A DNA stretch of 64,000 nt. It comes from Przewalskia tangutica (lineage: Eukaryota > Streptophyta > Magnoliopsida > Solanales > Solanaceae). Under the pieces are notes generated by a model. The model saw only the letters and a program-made list of their open reading frames with translations. It searched no databases and had not been told where the DNA came from. This document shows positions 1-11,319 of this stretch, one piece after another. Each line of letters opens with the position of its first letter. Position 1 is the first letter of the stretch. Position numbers and translations under genes: made by a program. Location of the stretch: assembly GCA_029844215.1 (NCBI GenBank), contig CM056721.1:9436368-9500367 (forward strand). The letters are read 5' to 3'.

Positions 1-240
1 GGGTGCTGGGTTACTTTCGGGTGCTGGTGCAGCAGATAACAACAACATACCCAGTGTAATCCCACAAGTGGGGTTTGGGGAGGGTAGAGTAGAGTGTACA
101 CACACCTTACTCCTATCCTGAGGAGGGTTATAGAGGTGGTTTCGATAGACCTTCGGCTCATAATAAAGCAATAACAAAGTATGTCAAATAACAGTAACTA
201 CAACAAAACAATATACTAAGTGAAGAACAAGAAACAATAA
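1..240 (+). mobile_element. Solanaceae SINE copy (TS/SolS-like), 5' end outside or degraded
   Basis: The stretch from about position 40 to 165 reads like the 3' body of a Solanaceae SINE. It has the hallmark start ACAACATACCCAGTGTAATC, a G-rich segment (tggggtttggggagggtag), then cacaccttactcctatcc and gatagaccttcggctc. The following A-rich tail (about 165-250) fits a retroposed end. A second, independently diverged copy with the same order of blocks is at 4125-4250, which supports a dispersed repeat. It probably lies in an intron of the partial gene whose last exons follow. Family naming is from memory of tobacco and tomato SINEs. Confidence 0.65.
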
Positions 241-315
241 ATAAAAAAAACACATGTAATTTTTTTGTTCGACATCACTTTTTGGTCAGTAATGTTTAAT
301 GGGTTGTATTTTCAG

Positions 316-626
316 GTGCACAGGATATATAGACATCGAAACAGACACAAATCCTATAGACCGATCTATTGCACATTTGCTATTCCACAGGCCTTCAGAT
401 TCATCTGTTACCCCTGCCCGCGATTCCTCGACTTTGAAGTCACCTTCCATGGTAAGCTTTTCTTATTTCCTATATTCATGTTTAACTGTACGCTATATCA
501 AGCCTTATCCTTCAAAGGATCTATGTGCAGATTCATGGGTCGTTGTCTAGCGCACCAGTGATGAATGACAACTTGATCTCTCATGGAGAAATTGCACCTA
601 CAGATAGAAACGTTGCTGATCATTGA
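316..626 (+). CDS. 3'-terminal two exons of an unidentified plant gene
   Basis: Two exons can be joined in one open frame. Exon 316-451 follows a pyrimidine-rich acceptor ending ttttcag and ends ATG|GTAAGC. Exon 531-626 follows tatgtgcag and ends at TGA 624-626. The upstream exon is entered in phase 2, with one base completing a split codon. The joined C-terminus is about 76 residues, hydrophilic and rich in Ser, Thr, Pro and Asp, with segments such as TGYIDIETDTNPIDRS and IHGSLSSAPVMNDNLISHG. No domain is recognised and no function is offered. The rest of the gene lies left of the window. The exon call rests only on splice sites and frame continuity, so it could be fortuitous. Confidence 0.45.
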
Positions 627-1399
627 CCATAACTATTTAAGAAGCAAATGGTGCTGTCTCCTTTCAATTTGTGTGTGTGTGGGGTCACGTGCAGAAATTA
701 TCAAGATCTCTTACAATCAATCTTTATGTTTTCAATATTTTATCAGTGTCTGGTTTCTGGTGCATGTGAGAGCACTTCCTTGTATGAGCTTTCACAATCA
801 AGTTATTATTAGTTTCCCTAAATCACATCTCTGGTGACTGTATAACCCTTCCAAACTCGGAAGGCATACACAAACAACCTTTCCTGTGTATACGTAGATC
901 GAGCCAACTGTCTTTTTGTTGTCTGTAAGTATAGATAATACCTGAAACTGATATGTGCAAGTTTTGAAGTAGCTCATGTCGTGTTCCTTTGTCTTTGTTT
1001 TTGTTGTATATTTTCCCCTTAAAGCTAATTCAAAATTAATTCACCATGGTATTGCCCCTACACAATTAATTCACCATGGTATAGCCCCTACACAATTAAA
1101 CTCAATTGCAATACAAGAAAGATCACCTTTAGATGCGTTACATTTTAATCATTTGTGAGCACATCCACATTCTAGAATCACGAAGATAGTAGTTAAATCT
1201 AAACGAATTGCTTGCGTTAAATTGTGGTCGATTCTATCTATTGTTAAAAGAGCCTATTCTCTTTCAATTGCTTTCTAGTTTAGGATGCTTTGGCAGTACA
1301 ACGCGGTCAACTAAAAACAATTACACAACTAATTAGCCTCTAACTAATACGGGTTCTTTTTCTCTACTTAGTTTAGTACTTATTCTAAACAGTAACAGC
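627..1399. other. Untranslated/intergenic, includes 30-bp tandem duplication
   Basis: No coding signal is seen on either strand. The first few hundred bases are probably the 3' untranslated region of the preceding exons. At about 1035-1096 a 30-bp unit (core attaattcaccatggtat) is present twice with one mismatch. Confidence 0.5.
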
Positions 1400-1660
1400 T
1401 CATGTATTTTTATCAACAAAAGCCGACTGATGAGACGTAGCGAGGTGGGAAGAAGGTTTGGCTGGGCAATGTGGCCAAACAAAGGCACCCATAGCAAATT
1501 TTCGCTTGTTAGCCAAGTCTCCATCGGCAGATAAACCATACTCAGCAAGAAGCTTGTCAATCATCCACTCGGGCATTTGCTGGTAGTCCTCTTTGGTGTA
1601 CCTTGGGTAGTGCAGAGGCATTTGGAAGTAGTTAATGCTACTCTTTTTCTTGCTATCCAT
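1400..1660 (-). CDS. Small plant-specific DUF7722-type protein
   Basis: This is a single-exon minus-strand frame of 86 codons plus TGA, from ATG at 1660-1658. The codon before the ATG is GTG and there is no upstream in-frame ATG, so this start is preferred. The core contains LHYPRYTKEDYQQMPEWMID, LLAEYGLSADGD and KRKFAMGAFVWP. I recognise this arrangement from short uncharacterised plant proteins grouped as DUF7722 (about 80-110 residues, single domain). There is no signal peptide or membrane segment, and the N-terminus is lysine-rich (MDSKKKSS). The biochemical role is unknown. The domain is intact and the length is typical, so the gene is probably functional. The C-terminal 20 residues after WPHCP are low-complexity and unlike the core. 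Confidence 0.7.
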   Translation of the reverse strand: MDSKKKSSINYFQMPLHYPRYTKEDYQQMPEWMIDKLLAEYGLSADGDLANKRKFAMGAFVWPHCPAKPSSHLATSHQSAFVDKNT

Positions 1661-3632
1661 CACGTTCTATCTCCTCAGTAGTGAATGCTGGACTTATGAT
1701 ACTTGGCTGATTTTAAGTAAATGTGAAAGTAATGTTATATAAGCACGTCAAATATCACAAGGATGGAGTGATGTACCTTCTCATGTCATCCACTAATTGG
1801 CACCTCGTGTGTTTACAATCATGTATATGGGCTTGTGTGTGTCCATGCGGGAAAGCGGGTGAAAGGTAGCTAATTAAAGCCTAAAGTGTATTGAGCCATG
1901 AGTGATTGATTTCTCAATATTCATGTATATGCATTGGACTTAATACAATTCTTTCTACATGTCAGCACAGTCGAGTAGAACCGGCATAAAGTTTATTGCA
2001 TGTCCTCTGTCTCATCTGAAATAACATCTCATATTGTTAATTTAGTTTGGTTAGAGAAACTAAAAGATATAGTAGTAGATAGAGGTAAAATGAAGTGTAT
2101 ACTCAGGCGCGAAGCCAGGATTTCGGGCTAGGGAGAGCGAAAAATTGAGGACTTTTGGTCTAGGGGAGCGAAAAATTGAGGACTTTTGGTCTAGGGGGAG
2201 CGAAAATTTAAGGACTCTATTGTAATATCATGAATATTACTAGTAGTATACTAGGAAACTTTTAAATTTGAGGAGGAGTCCGGATCCCCCCTGGCCACCA
2301 CTCCGCCCCTGTGCATACTAGCCTAGTAGCCTTCAAATCCAAAAAAGGATAAAATAAGGTTTCATGTGAAATGACTACACAAACCATATCAAGGGCTTCA
2401 TGTCTGAGAAATAATTATTATCCAAGGAAGAAAATTGACATTATTGCATGTAAAATGAAAACGTCAAACAACTCATTTCTCTCTATTCTCTATTCGTAAT
2501 CCAATATAAAAATTAATTAGTTCCGTTAAATTAGCTATATGTTTTGTATTATCAACGATTTCTATATAAGCAAAAAATATAATATCTTGAACAGTTACAT
2601 ATTCAGAACCCTTAACACAAATAGACGTGCACATATAGAAACGTTTTCCATCACGACTATTGTTTCAATTTTCTAGTTTATTTTTATTTTTGGAAATGAA
2701 TCGGAACCGCCCAATAATGAAACATAAGTAGCTAGAAAATGACAAAACAATTAGTAAGATTGGGACTTTATATTTAAATAATGTGAAATATAATTGTTTG
2801 TAATACTAAACCGGTACTCGTATAATTCCAAATTTTATCCAAATCAATATTGAAGTCCTTATCATATCTGAACTGACCATTCTCTTATTTTACTTCCTAA
2901 AGATTCAGATTCATTATTAGGGGGAAAAAAGCATTTACATTTGGTAAGCATATTAAATTAACGATATATAACATGTATCTTTTACATGCGTTTAACTAAT
3001 AATGTATTGATACTTCTTAAATGCAATTAACTATAATATAATGTCCTGATACTTTCAATTATTTTTAGTATTAATAAAGTAACGTTGTTTGAGACAAATA
3101 ATAACCCCCCCCCCCAATCCTTGCTAGTACTATTGTAGTATTCTTTTATTTTAATTTAAGTGACTGAGTTTTAGAGTTTTTTTTCTAATCTTGCAAGTAT
3201 TTGTGGGATCCTAAGATTTTTGAAACGAGATATTCTAAATATGTCATAATATTAGTATAATTATAAAAAAAATGTTACTAAAAATACAACAGATAATTTA
3301 ACTTCTATATTATTTTCAAATTTTGGAAATAGTGAAAGTGAATTAGGATTATCCCTATAAATTCGGATGAAGAGACTAATTAATTTAGGGAATACTAATA
3401 CAGTATACATATATATCAATATTAATATCAATGTGGACGCATTGACCAGCTGACCGTTGCCTCTATCAAAACAATTGTTGAATAAAATTTGGGCGCCCGT
3501 ATTAAGCCCCGGCCCAATCGTTAAACCCAAGGTGCTCGCCGGCGCCGGTGGTTCAAACACATCTGAATCGGAGCATTGAAGATTTCTATTGTTATTAAAT
3601 TTCGGTTATGAAAATAAAGTAAGGTGGTGGAA
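1661..3632. other. AT-rich intergenic region and presumed ERGIC3-like promoter
   Basis: No gene is seen. It includes a degraded repeat at about 2100-2330 that begins gcgcgaagccaggatttcgg and contains a 31-32 bp unit repeated about 2.6 times (2126-2217, gagcgaaaaattgaggac). There is also an 11-base C run at 3105-3115. The last 250 bases precede the ERGIC3-like start codon and should hold its promoter and 5' leader. A TATATAT stretch occurs near 3406-3412, but no initiation site can be proved. Confidence 0.4.
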
Positions 3633-6600
3633 ATGGAGAGAGTGTTTAGCAAGCTTCGAAATTTGGACGCTTACCCTAAAATCAATGAGGATTTCTATAA
3701 CCGTACCCTTTCCGGTGGTATTGTTACCCTCGTCGCCTCCGTTATTATGCTCGTTCTCTTCATCAACGAGCTCGGTATGTTTCCTACATTCTCTTCTCTA
3801 AAGTTACGTTTTTTTTAATTGACTTATTGACTAGAATGACAATATAACGGAATAGATTTAAAGGATTTATATAGTCGGTCCTAGTTTTGAATCAAGGCGA
3901 ATTTGATTGATTGATTGGTGCGTGTATATTGTTTGTCCTGTGTGGAGGTGGATCTAGGATTTCTAGAACATAGGTGCACTATTAAAGAAAAGAGAAAAAA
4001 TGCATTAAGTGGGAATTGATCCTTGTTCCTCTAGATAAATAAACCATTTTTTCAACCAAGTGCACAGTTTAAGCCTTTTTGTAGCATGTGTGCCACATGT
4101 AATACTAGATCAATTCTAGAAAAATATACAACAACATACCCAATATAATCTCACCAGATGGGGTCTGTGGAGTATAGAGTGTACGCAGACTTACTCCTAC
4201 CTTTTGACGGGTAGAGATACTGTTTCCGATAGACCCCCGACTCAAGTAGAAATGAAAAAAACAGTAATAATAAGCAATAATAGCAGCAAGAAAATAAGAT
4301 AACGAAGTGAAAGAAACAAATCGGTAGGAATAAAAAATTAAGAATAAGAAATATGAGAGGGAGGAAAATATGTACATAAAATACTTAGTTTGCCGAAACA
4401 CCACGAGTTCACGTGCACCATAAATTGCATAGTAAATTCGCCCTTGGACTCCTGTGTGGCTTTAGTTCCTTTTGGAAAGTGTATCGTGTTGATCCGTTTA
4501 GGGAATCTTTTCCTAATTAGATAAATTGAGAACCAAGGTTATTGTGGATAAAGGAGAGGAAATTATTGCCCATTCTCACACCTCCCACCATGTCTCCTAG
4601 ACGAGTTAAAAATGACTTTGTGGAATGGGAATTACAGGATACTATGTGAATGACTGTGGCTATAATAGTTCTTACTCTGGAGATTGTAGTGATGGAATGA
4701 TATTACATCATTATTGAGTTTTGAGTGGTAAGTAAGAGAAAGGATCTCCTTATTGAAGTATGCGTCATTTTTGCATCAAGGACTGAAGAACATAAATTAC
4801 TTTTAATTGGTGGTGATTGGTTCAATTAGACCGGTTAATTATATTCCACTTACTGGCAACTTTGGAGCTTGTTTTTGAGCATGTTTGGGGCCAATTGGGT
4901 GATACCGTTATCAGTGAAAGATCTTTTCTGCTTCTAGATGGGTTGCAACTGCAGTAAAGAAAGATCTTAGTGAGATTGGAGAACTATAACTCCAGTATAT
5001 CCATGTTGGGTGTTATGTAAAGACAGTAATCAGAGATGTTTAGAGGGTAAACTTATAGCTGTACATATTATAGGTTTTTATGTTTAGCGGCATCTGGTGC
5101 TCGTTAGAAGATAATTCGAGGGAAATATCATGATAGACTTCATTAGCTCATTACATCATTGATATTTTGTACAAGAGGACCCCTTTTTTGTAATTCTCAA
5201 TGCTGACATAGTGTTTTGTAGTCTATGTAAATAATACTTTGGCTTGCTTGGAGAAAAAAAGAAAAAAGAAAGAGTGGCTTACTTATGTGAGTGTACATTA
5301 TGATGACATATGTTTTGCACCATTTTGGTGATTCAGTAGAGTCAAATTTGAATTATTAAAAAATGTTTTGATAAAATGATGCAACTATCATCTGGAAGTA
5401 TGTTGGGCGATGGCTGGGGTATTTTCAAGTAATCAAGTTCTAAGACATGAAAAGGATTGGATGTTTATTCTAAGCATCTAGGGATTGTAGTCTCAAGGTT
5501 TTAGGGATTACCATCACTCAGATTTAAGCTCAAGGACTTTTTGATAGCTTTGAACTTAATGTAGATGGATAGTAGTTGCTGACAACTCTATGTATATGTT
5601 CTCTTTTCTTTCTCTCTGTCCTTTTTTTTGGACTTCTCACTTTTGGGGACGAACTGCTACTTTTGAACTAAACATGCTACTAAGCCTGATGGGAGTTCAA
5701 AGAATTTTCTGATAAGAACAGAGTTCTATAGAATTTGTGAAGGTGTTATTGTCCCTACTAGAAGTAGTATTTCATTTGCATCTTCTGTTGCTTCATATGT
5801 GTAAGTGCGTTAGTAACTGATTTTATTCGTAAATTTTTTCCTTGGTTTAATCTTTATTTGGAAATTTTCTGATTCTTCAAGAATGCGATCTTTCTTTAAA
5901 ACTCGCCATGATTTATAGTTTGTTCCAGATTTTGTGCTTGAAAATCTTACCTTTTTAGTTACTTGACTGCTGAAGTCAAAAAGCATACATCACATAGCTA
6001 CAAATTAATGTTCATATATCACATAGCTCACTTGCAGAAATGTGAGGTAAAGCTGCGTACAATAGACCCTTGTGGTCCGGCCCTTCCCCGGATCCCGCGC
6101 ATAGCGGGAGCTTAGTGCACCGGGCTGTTAATTAATTTTATGGTTAATAGAACTGGTCCATGGCTACTTCAACGGGTGAACATTCCCTGTTCACATATTT
6201 AATTATTATGACAACCCGAATTTCTTGGTCATTGATCTTTTTCTAACTCTTGATTTGCAGAATTATATATCCACAGTTATACTGAAACACATCTCGTAGT
6301 AGATACTTCAAGGGGAGGAAAATTACATATACATGTAAAGTTTGCTGCCTTCTTAAGATGTCAAATTGTCATAATATATGATCTCTAGAACGTTTTTATC
6401 CCTGTATTTTTCAAGATTTTATGCTTTCTATGAGAATGGTGATTTTATCTTTGGCAGACGTAATAGCTAAAAGTGTCTTTTCAGACCAGTATACTTCAGA
6501 AAAATCTGTCTGTAAAATTTGATTGTTCTGTTATTTTAGATGTAGACTTAATGTATCTTTTGTTCTTCAAGCAGTTTGATATCACTTTTCCAGCTGTTCC

Positions 6601-9600
6601 ATGTTCAGTGCTCAGTCTTGATGCCAGGGATATTAGTGGAGAAGAACATTTTGACATAGTATGTGATTCACATATTCTTACATTGTTTTTTGCTTCTACT
6701 GTAATAGTTACGTCACTGTATTTCTTTGTTCTCAAAAACTCATTTTCATTTTTTCACTTCAAATAACTTGCAGCAACATGATATATTCAAAAAGAGGATC
6801 GACTCCCATGGTTTTGTTATTGAAGTCAAACAAGATGGAATTGGTGCTCCTAAGGTTTCTTGGTGATTGATACTAACATGTTTTGCAGTATTCCTTTGCT
6901 TATTTATCTACTTATTTAAATATGAAGGCACATGCATTCATGAATGTTTGGCAACATTCCTCTGCTTATTAGTCCATACGATTCTGGTATGGACTTCTGC
7001 CTTCCAGATATAATAGACTCCGCTGCATTTTTACGGTGTTAGCTATCTGAATGTTTTAGAGAATAGTGATGCCTCATTATGAGTTACTTGCATGGTGATA
7101 CCTAATGTCCTTCAATGGGTCTTATAGCGAAGGGCAAGCATGCTGTGTTAGCCTGGCGATTCAGATATCTGATTGTCCTCTTTGTTTTGTTCTGGTTTAG
7201 ATTTACTGTTTGCTTATACTTCACTAACCGCGTTGTCTTCTCCCTCCTCTCTTCTATTTGTTCCGGTGTAGATTGAGAGGCCTTTACAGAGACATGGAGG
7301 CAGACTTGAGCACAATGAAACATACTGTGGCTCATGCTTCGGTGCAGAAACGGTACTTTTTCAACTTCAGCTAGGCTTTTCTATTCTTTCCTTCAATTAG
7401 CTTAGGTAGTGCTTGTTTTTAATGATAGTATTCTAAATTCATCCAAATGTACATTTCCAGACTGGTGAACATGAACTCTTGTTCTCATCAGAACTTACCA
7501 ATTAATCCCTTGTAAGAACATAGTGTCAAAGACTACATTCCATATATTTTACATCTCTGTCTCCCATGTCTTTTGCAGGCAGATGATGAATGTTGTAATT
7601 CATGTGAAGAAGTTCGTGAAGCATATCGAAAGAGAGGCTGGGGGATGACAAATCCAGATTTAATTGATCAGGTTTACATTCATGTTCACCTTTCTAGCTG
7701 AAATATGAATTTAAGTACATCTAAAAAGAATTGTGCATTCAATTCCTTGTGGACTGTTATTAGCATGTGGCTGTTGACTTCTAACGCAGAAAAACAATTG
7801 TTGACAAATTGGTCAATTTAGTGTTATCAAGTCATTGACAATCATATTTCAACCAGTTTCTTTTGTATTAGCTTGTTGTATCACCAATTCTGTGAGGTGT
7901 TTGGGGGAAGTTGGAGACAGTTTAATTAAATAGCGAAAGGGAGTATAGATTATTATTGTTCAACACAATATAGTGTGAAGGTATACGTCTTTATTTCGTA
8001 GTGGAAAGGGTGAATAAAATGGGAAGCAGCAGAGGACGTGCTAATAGTTGTATTGTGTATATTTCTGGCAGAGTATATTGCCTCGGAATCAATGCTACTA
8101 ACCTACTTACTATTCAGCGGTCATTCTTTTTGTTACTTTGATGTTACTTATTTGATATTTTAACTTGGTAGTGTAAAAGGGAAGGTTTTGTCCAAAAGAT
8201 CAAGGACGAGGAAGGTGAAGGATGTAACATCCATGGATCTCTAGAGGTCAATAAAGTGGCTGGAAATTTTCACTTTGCTGCTGGAAAAAGCTTTCACCAG
8301 TCAAGCTTTCAACTCTTCGAATTGATTGCCTTACAATCGGATACTTACAATGTAAGCTGCTTCTACTATTTTTACTCATAAAAATAGATTGTTATCTTTT
8401 AGTAATTTGATATGTTTAGAAATGTTCGCTGACATTCAATTAACATTTTTATGTCATGCAGATAAGTCACAGGGTAAATAAGTTAGCTTTTGGCGACTCT
8501 ATTCCTGGAGTTGTAAATCCACTTGATGGGTAATTTTCTTACTTTCTGCAGACTCTGCTATGTATCGCCATGTGCTCCTGTCTATAGGTCAAGATTAACT
8601 TGCAGTTACCTGGCTATTTTGAAGTTTAACGTGCATTTTCCCGACTTATATCTCAAAGCATAGTTACAAACTGCAATTAGCACTTAGAAGAAGGAAAACC
8701 TTTCAGCTTAGAACATTGGTTGTCCATGTAATTACGATTTGGCACATTTGTCTTTTTATTCTTTCTGAACAGCTATATTTATTGTATTTTCTGTACATGT
8801 ATCACATATCCTCCCATCGACTTTGATATAGAACACATAAAGGGGGAGACTGGGGAAAAGGAAAAATGGAGAACTATCTCCATTTTTTTTTCTTTTGCAA
8901 TTGTATATTGCCTAAGAAATTTTGGTTCTATACTTTTTAGGGTTCAATGGGCGCAGGAAGCACAAAATGGAATGTATCAGTACTTTCTCAAAGTAAGTGT
9001 GGACATAACATTCGTCCTTCCTGTTTCTTTCTCCTGATTTGCTTATTTGTATGCTTTATAAATATGCATCTGATGTCGGAAACTGGTACGAGGCAGAGAA
9101 GTAAATAAAGGAAATCAAGTTACATAATTAAAGGGAAAAGGACCTGTACAGGAGAAGCATGTCAACTCAAAACTGTAAATATCAAGTTTCTATGAAGCCA
9201 AGACCCTCCTTTTAAGTGTAGGTAAAGCTGTGGTGGGATTCAGAAATACGTAAACAAATTAGTACTTTTAAAAAATAATTCTACAGGGCTGAATGTGTCT
9301 CACACCGAAGTCTTAGTCTAAGCCCAAATAGTCCTCTGTAAATCTATGCTAATTGCGCCATAGTTACTGTATTAATTTTAATCATTAGTTAACCCCTTGG
9401 ACGTCAATCTTAGTTGCTATGTCCAGTACGAGCTTGGTGCTTGGCTATTTCTGTTAATATAAGCTTAATTTACTGATAAGAAAAGTAAATTTTTGGTTAC
9501 TTTTGAGGGGAAAAAGTTTCTAAAGAAAATAAATGAAGATTAAGCCAAGTAGAGGAGCTGAAATTAAAAAGAATTCATTTTCATGCTTCATGATCTGGAA

Positions 9601-11319
9601 TGCTGTCTTGCCAGCGACAAATGTTACATTGAAGACAAACACCAATTGTTGCATCATTCCACTAAGTACAGAGAAAACCAAAACTGCGACGCAACATATG
9701 AATCTTCTACCTGTAGTTGTGATGTTATTGGAAATTAATTGGCAAGAATCAAACTGTGTTTGTTTTAAAGTTGAGAAAGTAAGAATTCGCTTAACGCTTC
9801 TGCTGGTGTTTCAGGTCGTCCCTACAATATATAAAGGTGTTAGAGGCCGTACTATCGATTCAAATCAGGTATTTTTTGAACCATTTTTACATGAACATTT
9901 TTTCTTGGGATTTTTGTCAATCCTCCTAATATGAAGGACATTGGTTATGTATAGTTCTCAGTGACCGAGCATTTCAAGGGTTCAGATATGGGTCTTTTCC
10001 AATCAATTACTGGAGTTTACTTCTTTTATGATCTCTCTCCAATCAAGGTGAAATCTTCCATCCATTTCCCCCTTTATTCCTCTTTCTCTTATCTTTTTTG
10101 AAAATAATATAAGTAGAGGCCGAAGTGATTGATTTTAAATATGGGTTTGAGGGGTTTCCCTTCTTTATTCTATCAATTAGATATCCCAATTTGACAGTAA
10201 TCTCCATCATGAACATGCAAGTATAAAGGTGAAAGCTTCCCATGGGACTACTAGATACTTGAAATATGGTTCAATGCCAAAAGTAGCACAATAAGAGATG
10301 TATGGTGGGGCACATTACGAGTTCAAATCTTGCTGTACTAAGTCTCTAAGTCTGGTATTTAAGTGATCAAGAGTTTCGGGATGGACCTATTATCGATTGA
10401 CAGAAGTTTCCTACTTTTTGGTTATAAAAAAGGGAAGAATCTTGAAAAATGATACAATTTGCAGTGGGAGCAAGATGGATTATTCTTCTAATTTGGCTTC
10501 TTTTTGCAGGTCACTTTCACGGAGGAGCATGTATCGTTCTTTCATTTCCTCACCAATGTTTGTGCAATTATTGGAGGTAACTCACTGTCTGATACAGTAT
10601 TGTGCTGATCTTTCTTGTATTAATGTTACTTGTGATTGTCAGAGGATTATCTCATTATATGCCTTCCGAAGGGCGTAGAACAGGGGGAAACTAGACAATG
10701 GGAATATCTATTGAATTGCTCCAGAGAAACTTTCCCTCTATCCAAAATGCAATCAGGAATTCTTTCAAGCTCCAGATATGAGTTTTCCCATCATTGTGAA
10801 GTCATGCTTGGTTTGCCATAAGCTTGACTGAGTTACATTTCTTTTGCAGCCTGTTTTCTATAAATTGTCCAAATGTTGAATCTGAAAAAGGGAATATATA
10901 GAAGTTGGAGAATGTCTTTATTGTTTCAAGCCATCTTTCTTGGTGTAATTTTCTCTTCTAGTGAAAATTAGTGATATTGCAGTATATAAGCTCTGGTCTT
11001 CATCGCGAGTAGGGTGTTAAACAGAATTCTGTCCACAACTTTGTTTATCCAAATTTTGCTTCCCATATCATTTCAAATCAACAGTATTTAAGTTGTCGCG
11101 GTGGTCAACCAAGCGCTGAACATTCATTTGTCTAGATCACTTTGTATGAGTAATATTCCCTGCTTCTCAATATTTTTTCTTACAACCTATAGGATACTTA
11201 CAGCATCATCATTGTCCTTTCATTCAGGTGTTTTCACAGTTGCTGGAATAGTAGATGCTTTTATTTACCATAGTCAAAAGGCCATAAAGAAGAAAGTGGA
11301 ACTCGGGAAGTTCGGTTAA
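3633..11319 (+). CDS. ERGIC3/Erv46-like ER-Golgi cargo receptor, 13 exons, complete
   Basis: Exons: 3633-3774, 6261-6334, 6575-6658, 6774-6854, 7272-7352, 7579-7671, 8172-8351, 8462-8529, 8941-8992, 9815-9868, 9955-10047, 10510-10576, 11228-11319. All junctions are GT-AG, and the sum is 1161 nt = 386 residues plus TAA, the usual size of plant ERGIC3 homologues. The start MERVFSKLRNLDAYPKINED matches the family N-terminus. The ERGIC N-terminal domain covers roughly residues 6-95, with a first membrane segment at about 27-46. The lumenal COPII-coated ERV domain covers about 145-340 and has clustered cysteines (YCGSC, DECCNSC, GEGC). A second membrane segment lies at about 344-367, followed by a short lysine-rich tail ending KFG. 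Family knowledge: these proteins cycle between ER and Golgi in COPII/COPI vesicles and help export cargo. No break is seen. Intron 1 is 2.5 kb and carries SINE remnants. Confidence 0.93.
4125..4250 (+). mobile_element. Second SINE copy, in intron 1 of the ERGIC3-like gene
   Basis: It has the same block order as the copy at 1-240: acaacatacccaatataatc, then gatggggtctgtggag, gtgtacgcagacttactcc, and tttccgatagacccccgactc, followed by an A-rich segment. It is diverged from the first copy by many substitutions and is therefore old. It sits well inside intron 1 and does not touch splice sites. Confidence 0.65.
6043..6118 (+). mobile_element. Au-like SINE 3' fragment in intron 1
   Basis: Contains gaggtaaagctgcgtacaat, agacccttgtggtccggccc, ttccccggatcccgcgcat and agcgggagcttagtgcaccg. 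This order is the conserved 3' region of Au-type plant SINEs. It lies about 140 bases upstream of exon 2. The 5' tRNA-derived part is not recognisable, so this is a truncated or decayed copy. Confidence 0.6.

Noticed and set aside
9533..9934. 133-codon plus-strand open frame
   Set aside because: It overlaps intron 9 and exon 10 of the ERGIC3-like gene. Only the exon part (9815-9868) is coding by splice-site evidence.
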